A stretch of DNA of 64,000 nucleotides from Clostridium novyi NT (lineage in GTDB: Bacteria; Bacillota; Clostridia; Clostridiales; Clostridiaceae). Location of the stretch: positions 682,001 through 746,000 of the forward strand of contig NC_008593.1 of assembly GCF_000014125.1 (NCBI RefSeq), in the 5' to 3' direction. The first letter of the stretch is position 1. Every line of letters begins with the position of its first letter. A program made the translations under genes and the position numbers. Under the pieces are notes generated by a model, which saw only the letters and a program-made list of their open reading frames with translations, made no database searches and was not told where the DNA came from. This document shows, piece by piece, positions 47,263 through 54,550 of the stretch.

Positions 47263-49599
47263 GTGAATAAAAACAAAATTAGAAAATTATTTGCAGTAGC
47301 AGTTATAAGTGGAGCGTTAATGACAGGATTAAAAAGTGAAGCATATGCAGTTGTAACTGATTATGCCATTAAGGTAAATGATCAGGTATATTCTTATAAT
47401 CAGAATAATTTAATAAGTTCTTTTTTAGATTATAAGATAAATAAACCAGCAAAATTATATGAAGATTTTAAAAGTAAGCTAAAAGCTGGTAATGGATTTT
47501 ATGCTTTTAAAGATGATAAAAAAGGATTTATACCATATGAAACTTTAGAAAAAGGTTTTTTAGAAGCAAAATATAGTAAAAAAACTTTTAATATAGATAA
47601 AATTATAGAGATGGATGATTGTAAAGCGATAGAAGTAAATTCAGTAAAAGAAATTAAAATTAATGAAAAAAATGAAATTAGCGAAGTTTTAACTAAAAAA
47701 GAAGATGAAAACAAAGATAATAAAAATGATGATAATAAAGCAAAAAGTGAAGAAACAGTAACAAGTAAGTCAACAACAAGTTCATCTAAATCTTCTGGGG
47801 GAAGTTCATCACGCAGAAGTTCATCAAGTAAAAGAAGAGAAGAACCAAAAAAAGAAGTAGTAAATCAAGAGCCAAAGAAAGAAGAAGCACAAAAGAAACC
47901 AGAAGTTGTAAAAGATAAAGAAGAAAATAAAGTGGATCAAGTAGTAAAACCAGAAGAAAAGAAAGAAGAAGTACAAAAGAAACCAGAAGTTGAAAAGAAC
48001 AAAGAAGAAAAAACAAATTCTATGATTCCTAAAATAACTGAAGGAAAAAAATGTGTAGTTGAAAAAAATGAAAAACCAGCATCCATAACTTCAGGAAAAG
48101 ATGTAAAACTAAAAAGTGAAATAACACAAGTGGCTCAAAAGAGTTATCCATCAATAAATCAAGAAACTACTGTATTTATAAGAGGTGTTGTAGAAAATGA
48201 TGGCAAAATAGAAGTTGCTGGACAAAAGATAGAAGTTAAAAAAGACGATAAGTATAGTGTAGTAGCAGACAAAATAAAGGAACATTTTAAAAACAATGAA
48301 CATTGGGAAGTGGAACATAAATACGTGCAAGCAGGTTATCAATCTAATCTTACATTTAAAGCTAAAAAAGCAGAAGATCATGTAGGAAACTTATTTGTAA
48401 GTGGAAATGGAATAGAATTTTTTAATATAAAAAATGAAGCTTATGGATTCAAAGGTATTAGAGAAGATAGGGAAGTTTGCACAGTTACAGTTTTAGATGA
48501 GTGTAAAAAGAATGAAACTATAAATATTAAAGTTTCATCAGATATTGTTAATAAAACATTTGCAACACTTAAATTAGAAGTAAAAAGTGGCGAAACTAAA
48601 AATATATTGGCTCAAAGAATTGCTACAGAATTAAAAGCAAATAAAGAAATAAAAAGATGTTTCACTGTTGAAAATAACGAAGATAAAATAGTATTAACAC
48701 AAAACAATATAGCAGATAAGCTTAATCTTAAAGTAACAATTGAAAATGAGGAAAAATCTCAAAATGAAGATAATAGAGAAAAATCTCATGAAAGTGTAAG
48801 TGCACCAGTAAATAAGGAAGCAGAAAATTTAAAACAGAAACAAGTTGAAGAAGAACAAAAAAAACAACAAGAAGGTCAAATTAAACAAATTCAACCAGAA
48901 AATCAACAATCTGAAAAAGAAAAGATAAAAAATCAGCAAAATACTTTATTGATTGAAACAGAATCTATAAAAGAGGGTTCAGTGGTACAACCATCTACAG
49001 TGCAAGAAGGACATTTTGGATTTAAATTTAAAGGTGAAAAGCAAAATAAACTAAACAAAGATCAAGAAATTAAAGTTTTAGATAAAGTTATAAAACTTGA
49101 AAAAGGTGACGATAGTTCAAAGATTAAATCTAAAATTTTAGAAGCTTTTAAAGATCATAAAGATTGGAATTTTGATATAGGATATGTGGTTGTAGAAGAA
49201 AAAGGTGCTAGTATTGGGTACATTTGTAAAAGGGCGCAGGAAAATGTTGATAAGTTTGCAGAGGATACTGATGAAATTAAGTTTATCCAAGATAATAGAA
49301 CATCAGGTGATCCAGGAAAAGAAGAAGTAAAAGAACAATTTCAAATAGTAGTAAAAAAACCTTCAAGTGAAAAGACAACAATAAATATTACTTTGAAACT
49401 TAAAGGAACTTCAAATGTACTAGGACAAGTTAATGTAGAAATAGAAGCAAAAGAGACTGTAGAACAAGTTGCTCAAAATATAGCTAAAGCATTAAAAAGT
49501 AATATTTCAAGGTTATATAACATTGAAGTTAAACAAGCAAATGTTATATTGACACAAAAAGAAGCATCAAGATATCAAACAGAAGTTATTATAAAATAG
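47263..49599 (+). CDS. Surface protein: S-layer-type N-terminal module and two copies of an unknown domain
   Basis: 778 residues; GTG start with AAGGAGATGA upstream. The signal peptide ends near SEAYA. Residues about 30-141 are the shared module (LYEDFKSKL, GFYAFKDDKKG). A Ser-rich patch and a Pro/Glu/Lys-rich spacer (about 150-285) follow. Then come two related domains of about 200 residues (about 289-496 and 581-778), joined by a Gln-rich charged linker. Each domain has an IEV-(x)n-KIKEHFKNNEHW-like half and an ILAQRIATELKANKE-like half. I recognise no enzyme motif. It resembles an S-layer-associated adhesin or scaffold, but that is inference. Confidence 0.7.
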   Translation: MNKNKIRKLFAVAVISGALMTGLKSEAYAVVTDYAIKVNDQVYSYNQNNLISSFLDYKINKPAKLYEDFKSKLKAGNGFYAFKDDKKGFIPYETLEKGFLEAKYSKKTFNIDKIIEMDDCKAIEVNSVKEIKINEKNEISEVLTKKEDENKDNKNDDNKAKSEETVTSKSTTSSSKSSGGSSSRRSSSSKRREEPKKEVVNQEPKKEEAQKKPEVVKDKEENKVDQVVKPEEKKEEVQKKPEVEKNKEEKTNSMIPKITEGKKCVVEKNEKPASITSGKDVKLKSEITQVAQKSYPSINQETTVFIRGVVENDGKIEVAGQKIEVKKDDKYSVVADKIKEHFKNNEHWEVEHKYVQAGYQSNLTFKAKKAEDHVGNLFVSGNGIEFFNIKNEAYGFKGIREDREVCTVTVLDECKKNETINIKVSSDIVNKTFATLKLEVKSGETKNILAQRIATELKANKEIKRCFTVENNEDKIVLTQNNIADKLNLKVTIENEEKSQNEDNREKSHESVSAPVNKEAENLKQKQVEEEQKKQQEGQIKQIQPENQQSEKEKIKNQQNTLLIETESIKEGSVVQPSTVQEGHFGFKFKGEKQNKLNKDQEIKVLDKVIKLEKGDDSSKIKSKILEAFKDHKDWNFDIGYVVVEEKGASIGYICKRAQENVDKFAEDTDEIKFIQDNRTSGDPGKEEVKEQFQIVVKKPSSEKTTINITLKLKGTSNVLGQVNVEIEAKETVEQVAQNIAKALKSNISRLYNIEVKQANVILTQKEASRYQTEVIIK
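48127..49596 (+). repeat. Two diverged copies of an unknown ~200-residue domain
   Basis: Copy 1 is at about 48127-48756 and copy 2 at about 49003-49596. Aligned landmarks include KNNEHWEVEH with KDHKDWNFDI, and AQRIATELKA with AQNIAKALKS, each then ending in a VLTQ-type strand. Similarity is seen only at protein level. Confidence 0.72.
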
Positions 49600-49608
49600 T
49601 TTAAATAT

Positions 49609-49643
49609 AAAAAGTCCTTAGAGATAATCTAGGGACTTTTGTA
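49609..49643 (+). terminator. Terminator after the 778-aa surface protein gene
   Basis: A stem of about 12 bp with one wobble pair (AAAAGTCCTTAG with CTAGGGACTTTT), then T-rich sequence. Confidence 0.85.
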
Positions 49644-49804
49644 TTAATTTAATTACTTTTTTAGTTTAAATTAAATCTTTTTATTAAAATTATACATAAT
49701 AATGAAAATTTCGTGCTGTTTAAAGAAGAAATGTCAAAAATATCTTGAAAATTTCAAAGAAAAAACGATATTATTAATAAGCGAATATTTAAGGAGGGGT
49801 AACA

Positions 49805-50992
49805 ATGAAACATACAAAACAATTAAAAACATTATCAATTGCTACTATTTTAGGAATTGCATTGTCGGGAGGACTTGCTACAAATGCTAATGCCGAAACA
49901 AGATATAGTGATTATAAAAATCCAAATGTAGCAGCAGCAACTACAAACGTAAAAGAAAATGATGGAGTTAAAAGCAAGGAAGAATTTTATGACAAGGTTA
50001 AGAGTGCTTTAGAAAATTTTGAAACTAATGTAACTATAAAAATTGCAGATTATAATAATAAAGATTACAATTTAAATATTTTCAATAAGGTTATTTTAGA
50101 GCATCCAGAAATAGATTATGGATATAAAGGGGTAAGTGGAAATATATACGGATACTATAATACTCCAGAGAAGACTATGAATGTAAATATAAGTTATAGA
50201 CAAACTAAAGAAGTTATGCAAATGGAAAAACAAGCTGTAAAAGCAAAGGTTCAAAAAATAATAGGAGAAGTTATCAAACCTGGAATGACAGATGTACAGA
50301 AGGAATTAGCACTTCATGATTATGTTGTTAAAAATGCAGATTATAATGTTGCAAATTATAGAAGTGGTGTTGTTACAGCAGAAGATCACAATGCTTATGG
50401 AGTATTAGTAAAAAATACAGGAGTTTGTGAAAGTTATGCAAAGGCAATGTATGAACTTTTAAATGCTGTAGGAATTGAATGTAAATATGTTACTGGACAT
50501 GGTAATAGAGGTGGACATGCTTGGAACATGGTTAAATTAGATGGACAATGGTATAATCTTGATGCAACTTGGGATGATCCAATATCAGATAGAAATTTAG
50601 GGGGAAATGCATTAGTTCCAATTAGTCATAAATATTTCAATGTTCCAGATTCTATATTTAATAGAGATCATGCAAGAGGAGAAGTTGCAAGAAACTATCC
50701 AAGCTGCACAGCAACTAAATATTCATTTGACAATCTTAATGTTCCTGAATACACAGCTGATGGAAAACTTTTTGTTAATTTTACAACTTCAGATGAGTTA
50801 CACGCAGAAATACTTAAAGCTTTAGAAAATCGTGATGGAAGTTTATGTTTAAAAATGAAAAATGTAAATATAGGATTAAATGATCTAATGAGAAGAATTC
50901 AAATAATTGCACAACATAACAATATATATGGATTTGGAATGAATGTTTCAAGCTCAGGTTCTTACATTAGAGTTAATTTTAACTGGTTATAA
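49805..50992 (+). CDS. Exported transglutaminase-like protein without the N-terminal module
   Basis: 395 residues. AAGGAGGGG precedes the ATG. The signal peptide ends near NANA. The transglutaminase-like core has Cys208 (TGVCESYAKA), His238 (RGGHAWNMVKL) and Asp253 (NLDATWDDP). The surrounding 300 residues run closely parallel to the C-terminus of the protein at 43128, including the HKYFNVPDSIFNRDH segment. It has no shared N-terminal module and no coiled coil, so it may be the freely secreted paralogue of that enzyme. The substrate is unknown. Confidence 0.82.
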   Translation: MKHTKQLKTLSIATILGIALSGGLATNANAETRYSDYKNPNVAAATTNVKENDGVKSKEEFYDKVKSALENFETNVTIKIADYNNKDYNLNIFNKVILEHPEIDYGYKGVSGNIYGYYNTPEKTMNVNISYRQTKEVMQMEKQAVKAKVQKIIGEVIKPGMTDVQKELALHDYVVKNADYNVANYRSGVVTAEDHNAYGVLVKNTGVCESYAKAMYELLNAVGIECKYVTGHGNRGGHAWNMVKLDGQWYNLDATWDDPISDRNLGGNALVPISHKYFNVPDSIFNRDHARGEVARNYPSCTATKYSFDNLNVPEYTADGKLFVNFTTSDELHAEILKALENRDGSLCLKMKNVNIGLNDLMRRIQIIAQHNNIYGFGMNVSSSGSYIRVNFNWL

Positions 50993-51008
50993 TTAAATAT
51001 ATAAAATT

Positions 51009-51051
51009 AAAAGGAACTATTTTAGAATACCTCTAAAATAGTTCCTTTTTT
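51009..51051 (+). terminator. Strong terminator after the exported transglutaminase-like gene
   Basis: An 18-bp perfect stem (51009-51026 with 51032-51049) with a 5-base loop and T-run. Confidence 0.94.
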
Positions 51052-51081
51052 ACGTAATTTGAATATATTTCCATAAAAAAC

Positions 51082-51136
51082 TTTACAACGAACTTATGTT
51101 TATATATAATTATATTCAGAACTTATGTTCAAGAAC
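51082..51136 (+). promoter_or_regulatory. Promoter with repeated GAACTTATGTT elements before the sigma factor gene
   Basis: TTTACA (51082-51087), 17 bases, TATAAT (51105-51110). An 11-base direct repeat, GAACTTATGTT, occurs in the spacer (51090-51100) and again just downstream of the -10 (51119-51129). The second copy merges into GTTCAAGAAC (51127-51136), an inverted repeat. The placement suggests a repressor or autoregulatory site. Confidence 0.55.
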
Positions 51137-51156
51137 TGGAGTTTGGAGGATGCCTT

Positions 51157-51705
51157 ATGAATATAAAAGAATTGATAAAAAAGAGTAAGGCTAAAGATGA
51201 AGAAGCAACAAAGATACTTATAGAAAAATATAGACCCTTTATATTAAGAACTATGCAGGGTGTGTACATAAAGGGATATGATAGAGAAGATTTAATTCAA
51301 ATTGGCTATGTAAGTGTAATAAAAGCAATTGAAAAGTATGATTTAGATAGTAAAACTCCATTTACTGCTTATGTTTGTAATTCTATAAAAAATAATTACT
51401 ATTATAAAATCAGAGGAAAAGTAAAAGAAAATTATGATGTTAGTTATGAAAAATCAATAGAAGAAGGATTTGAATATACAAATGAAGAAGATATAGAAAA
51501 TGAAGTTTTAAAGAACTTTGAGATAAAAAGATTAAGACAAGCCTTAAAGAAGCTATCCAGTGAAGAAAGAGAACTTATTTTATATTGTTATAGCAATGGA
51601 CATGGCGCCATGAGAGAATATAGCAAAATAAAGGGAATAAAATATGGAACGCTTCAAAAGAGAAAAAAATCTATTTTAAATAAAATAAAAAAATATATGA
51701 AATAA
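51157..51705 (+). CDS. Sigma-70 family RNA polymerase sigma factor (orphan, ECF-like)
   Basis: 182 residues. Region 2 is visible in YDREDLIQIGYVSVIKAIEK and the following FTAYVCNSIKNN. Region 4 with a helix-turn-helix is at the C-terminus (LRQALKKLSSEERELI to YGTLQKRKKSILN). No membrane anti-sigma gene is next to it. The short two-domain form is shared with clostridial group 5 sigma factors such as the toxin regulators BotR and TcdR, but the sequence is not specific enough to name it so. GGAGG precedes the ATG. The target regulon is unknown. Confidence 0.83.
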   Translation: MNIKELIKKSKAKDEEATKILIEKYRPFILRTMQGVYIKGYDREDLIQIGYVSVIKAIEKYDLDSKTPFTAYVCNSIKNNYYYKIRGKVKENYDVSYEKSIEEGFEYTNEEDIENEVLKNFEIKRLRQALKKLSSEERELILYCYSNGHGAMREYSKIKGIKYGTLQKRKKSILNKIKKYMK

Positions 51706-51783
51706 TTCATTAAAATGATACCTTTTATTTTTTGTGATATAGTATTATACTGTACAAGAAAAATAATACTGTGGAGGGATTTT

Positions 51784-52182
51784 ATGAAACATAAATCATT
51801 AAAAAAAGTACTATCTGTAATTTCAATAATGGCAATAACAGCATCTCTTGCTGGTTGTGGTAAGCCAAAGCCTGTAGAGCGTCCTAAAGATGCAAAACAA
51901 AAGGTTGAAGATACAGCTATGACTAAAAAAATACAAAAAGAAAAAATAGTAAGTGGAAATAAAGTATATATATCAGGAGATACTATTATTGGGGCAGTTA
52001 TAATGAAAAAAGATGTTCCAGAAAAGGAAGCTAAAAAGAAGGCACAAGACCTTGCAAATAAATATGCTAAAGAATTAAAAAAGGAATATAAAAATCTTCA
52101 AGAAGAATATAAAGGAATGAAGATAAATGTACAAGTTGTTCAAAATGGAAAGAATCTAGCAAATGTATTAATAGACAAATAA
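51784..52182 (+). CDS. YhcN/YlaJ-like lipoprotein
   Basis: I start at ATG 51784, which has GGAGGG upstream; the longer frame from 51715 has no site. About 132 residues, with a lipobox ASLAGC. The mature part has the YhcN-like pattern of a TAMTKKIQKEKIVSGNKVYI region and a C-terminal NVQVVQNGKNLANVLIDK-like ending. In Bacillus such lipoproteins are made in sporulation or on the forespore membrane; here the role is inferred. Confidence 0.72.
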   Translation: MKHKSLKKVLSVISIMAITASLAGCGKPKPVERPKDAKQKVEDTAMTKKIQKEKIVSGNKVYISGDTIIGAVIMKKDVPEKEAKKKAQDLANKYAKELKKEYKNLQEEYKGMKINVQVVQNGKNLANVLIDK

Positions 52183-52197
52183 TTAAATTAAAGGACA

Positions 52198-52245
52198 AGG
52201 ATTAAAGTCAGTGGAAATTAATGAATTTCCACTGGCTTTAATCCT
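52198..52245. terminator. Convergent terminator overlapping the 3' end of the TetR gene
   Basis: A 21-bp stem (52198-52218 with 52225-52245) with one mismatch and a 6-base loop. The right arm lies inside the end of the TetR gene. T tracts on both sides are weak, so it may act as a moderate terminator for both transcripts. Confidence 0.65.
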
Positions 52246-52877
52246 GTTTCTAAAACTGACATTAATTGGTTAAATATATCTTCTAGTTGATTTTTATAAT
52301 GAATAGCTTTGCCATCTAGCATATTTAAAAGATCTTTATAATCAATTCCTAGTTTTAATTTTATGTAGTTAATAATAGATTCTGACAAGTTAATTATACA
52401 AAGAATAATAAAGTCTACAGATAGTGTTTTCTTTATTTGTCCCTGTTCCTGTCCGTGAATAACTACATTTTCTATAAAAGTTTTTCCATTTAAAGAATTT
52501 AATATTTTTGTCTGCTCAATATCTCTATTTTCAACAGCACTTCTTAAAAATTTACTCATTATAGGAAAAGTTAAATCAAATTTCATGTAATTAAAAACTA
52601 CGCTCCTATATATCTCAAAAAAATTATTACTTTCTGTATCTATATGACGTTCTAAATAATCTATTTTTTTGTCTACGGCATAATCAAGTAAAAATAAGTA
52701 TAAGTCATTTTTATTTTTAAAATATCTATAAAAACTTCCTTTTGCGATTCCAAGTTCAGTTATTATCTTATTCATGGAAGCGGTCTCGAAATTATGACTT
52801 GAAAATTCTTTTAAAGAAATATTTATAATTTCCTTTTGGCGTTCGCTAGATAAATTCAAAAAAGTTTGTTTTGGCAA
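52218..52877 (-). CDS. TetR/AcrR-family repressor of the RND efflux operon
   Basis: 219 residues; TTG start with a canonical AAGGAGGTGATC upstream on the minus strand. The N-terminal helix-turn-helix is AKGSFYRYFKNKNDLYLFLL; the remainder is a ligand-binding helical domain. It is divergent from the efflux operon. Matching 18-base operators lie just downstream of both facing promoters, so it probably represses itself and the pump, and releases on binding a pump substrate. Confidence 0.92.
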   Translation of the reverse strand: MPKQTFLNLSSERQKEIINISLKEFSSHNFETASMNKIITELGIAKGSFYRYFKNKNDLYLFLLDYAVDKKIDYLERHIDTESNNFFEIYRSVVFNYMKFDLTFPIMSKFLRSAVENRDIEQTKILNSLNGKTFIENVVIHGQEQGQIKKTLSVDFIILCIINLSESIINYIKLKLGIDYKDLLNMLDGKAIHYKNQLEDIFNQLMSVLETGLKPVEIH

Positions 52878-52895
52878 AAGATCACCTCCTTGGAA

Positions 52896-52913
52896 AGTGA
52901 CCAGGTAGTCACT
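52896..52913 (-). promoter_or_regulatory. TetR operator site 1, in front of the TetR gene
   Basis: An inverted repeat AGTGAC-N6-GTCACT, about 12 bases downstream of the TetR gene's -10. It shares the half-sites and central NAGGTR with the operator at 53028-53045. Confidence 0.75.
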
Positions 52914-52925
52914 TAATACATTGTC

Positions 52926-52954
52926 AGTATAAAACAGTTGGAGAAAAATGTCAA
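52926..52954 (-). promoter_or_regulatory. Promoter of the TetR gene
   Basis: On the minus strand TTGACA (52949-52954), 17-base spacer, TATACT (52926-52931), a near-consensus sigma-A promoter. Confidence 0.72.
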
Positions 52955-52986
52955 TGCAAATTTATGGAAAGTTAATACTGGGATTA

Positions 52987-53015
52987 TTGACATGATTTTC
53001 TTGCTGTGGTAATAT
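52987..53015 (+). promoter_or_regulatory. Promoter of the RND efflux operon
   Basis: TTGACA (52987-52992), a 17-base spacer and TAATAT (53010-53015). The operator at 53028 lies about 12 bases downstream, in the early transcribed region. Confidence 0.75.
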
Positions 53016-53027
53016 TGTTTTAGATTA

Positions 53028-53045
53028 TGCGACAAGGTGGTCGCT
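53028..53045 (+). promoter_or_regulatory. TetR operator site 2, in front of the efflux operon
   Basis: TGCGAC-N6-GTCGCT with an AAGGTG centre, matching site 1 at 52896 in half-site position, spacing and centre. Confidence 0.75.
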
Positions 53046-53073
53046 ATAGTAAAAAACTTCTGGGGGGAGTTCA

Positions 53074-54537
53074 ATGAAAAAGATAATTTCACTTTTAGTT
53101 ACAGCACTTATGATTTTCCCTATGACTGGGTGTGCTAAGAAAAATGCATCAGGGGAAGAAGAAAAGGTATTACCGGTAAAAGTTATGGGTGCCCATGAAG
53201 AAGAGAATCCAATTTTACTACAATACTTAGGTAATACAAATTCTACAGATAATATTAAGCTAAGTTTCAAATTACCTGGAAAGATTGCGCAGCTTAATGT
53301 TAAAGAAGGAGATTATGTAAGTGCAGGAGAAGCATTAGGTCAGCTTGATACTAAAGACTATAATTTTGCTGTAAATGGTGCAAGAGGACAGCTTGAAGCA
53401 GCTAATGGGCAAGTTTCAGCAGCTAATGGTCAGGCAGAAGCAGCAGGTGGTCAAGCAGAAGCAGCTAAAGGTCAAATGCAGGCTGCACAAAAACAAATAG
53501 CTATGGCACAAGCTAAGGTTGATGCATCAAAAGCTCAATATGATAAGGCTTTAAATGGTGCTCAGGCAGAAGACATAAATAGAGCAAGACTTGCAGTTAA
53601 AAATGCAGAAGATACTTATGAATACGCAGAAAAAAGTTATGGAAGAATAGAAAAGCTTTATAAAGAAGGTATTGTGTCAAAACAACAATTAGATGATATA
53701 AAAATAAAAAGAGATAGTGCCAAAGTAGATTTAGACAATAAGAAGGAACTTTTAGCTAAAGCAGAAAATGGTGCTAGAGAAGAAGATAAGAGAGCAGCTT
53801 TAGCAGGTTATAATGCTGCAAAAGCACAACTTGAAGCTGCAAAATCACAGTATAGTGCAGCACAAGGACAATACAATGCAGCCCTTGGACAAAGAAATGC
53901 AGCGCAAGGACAAAGTGCAGCAGCACAAGGTATGCGTGAATCTGCTCAAACTCAATATGAGTCAAAACAAAGTATGCTTGATGATACTGTGTTAAGAGCA
54001 AGTGTTTCAGGATATGTAGTTAAGGTTTTAAACAAAGCTGGTGAAAATGTAGCAGCAGGATATCCAGTAGTAGTTATAAGAACAGATGACCAAGTAATTG
54101 ATATTGGTGTAGCTCAAAATGATATAGAAAAGATAAAAGTAGGTGCAAAAGCAGATATAGCTATAAATGATTTAAAGACAACTGGTAGTATAGCTGAAAT
54201 AGAGCAAGTACCAGATCCAAAAAGCAGAACTTATAAAGCAAAAATAAGAATGGATAAACAGCTTCCAAAGGATAAATTTTATGTTGGTACTGTAGCTAAT
54301 GTAAGTATTAAACTTGCACAGGAAAAAGGTATTTGGTTACCAGTTACAGTTGTTTTAAATGATGGAGAAGATTATGTTTATACAGTAGAAAAGGGCAGAG
54401 TTGCAAGAAAAAATATTACAATCTCTAGCATATTTGGAGATAAAGTTTTAATAAAAGGAGTATCAGTTGGCGAACAAGTTGTAACTGAGGGATTAAAAAA
54501 TATTAAGCCAGGTTACAAAGTTAAAATAGCAAAATAA
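53074..54537 (+). CDS. RND efflux adaptor (membrane fusion) lipoprotein
   Basis: 487 residues with a signal and lipobox (PMTGC, Cys20). Two lipoyl half-domains (KIAQLNVKEGDYVSAGE and SVSGYVVKVLNKAGEN) enclose a long alpha-hairpin. Near both ends of the hairpin are tandem short Ala/Gln-rich repeats of about 7 residues (such as AANGQVSAANGQAEAAGGQ). The C-terminal part is a beta-barrel and membrane-proximal domain. It would link the RND pump to the TolC-like proteins encoded downstream. First gene of the TetR-controlled operon. Confidence 0.92.
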   Translation: MKKIISLLVTALMIFPMTGCAKKNASGEEEKVLPVKVMGAHEEENPILLQYLGNTNSTDNIKLSFKLPGKIAQLNVKEGDYVSAGEALGQLDTKDYNFAVNGARGQLEAANGQVSAANGQAEAAGGQAEAAKGQMQAAQKQIAMAQAKVDASKAQYDKALNGAQAEDINRARLAVKNAEDTYEYAEKSYGRIEKLYKEGIVSKQQLDDIKIKRDSAKVDLDNKKELLAKAENGAREEDKRAALAGYNAAKAQLEAAKSQYSAAQGQYNAALGQRNAAQGQSAAAQGMRESAQTQYESKQSMLDDTVLRASVSGYVVKVLNKAGENVAAGYPVVVIRTDDQVIDIGVAQNDIEKIKVGAKADIAINDLKTTGSIAEIEQVPDPKSRTYKAKIRMDKQLPKDKFYVGTVANVSIKLAQEKGIWLPVTVVLNDGEDYVYTVEKGRVARKNITISSIFGDKVLIKGVSVGEQVVTEGLKNIKPGYKVKIAK

Positions 54538-54550
54538 AAGAGGTGGAAAT

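Noticed and set aside
49702..49890. 62-codon frame before the exported transglutaminase-like gene
   Set aside because: It runs through the ribosome-binding site and signal-peptide region of the real gene in another frame and lacks its own site.
51157..51705. Toxin-gene sigma factor (BotR/TcdR type)
   Set aside because: Only the general two-domain form is shared; there is no toxin or toxin-complex gene in the window, and the residues visible do not mark that subgroup.
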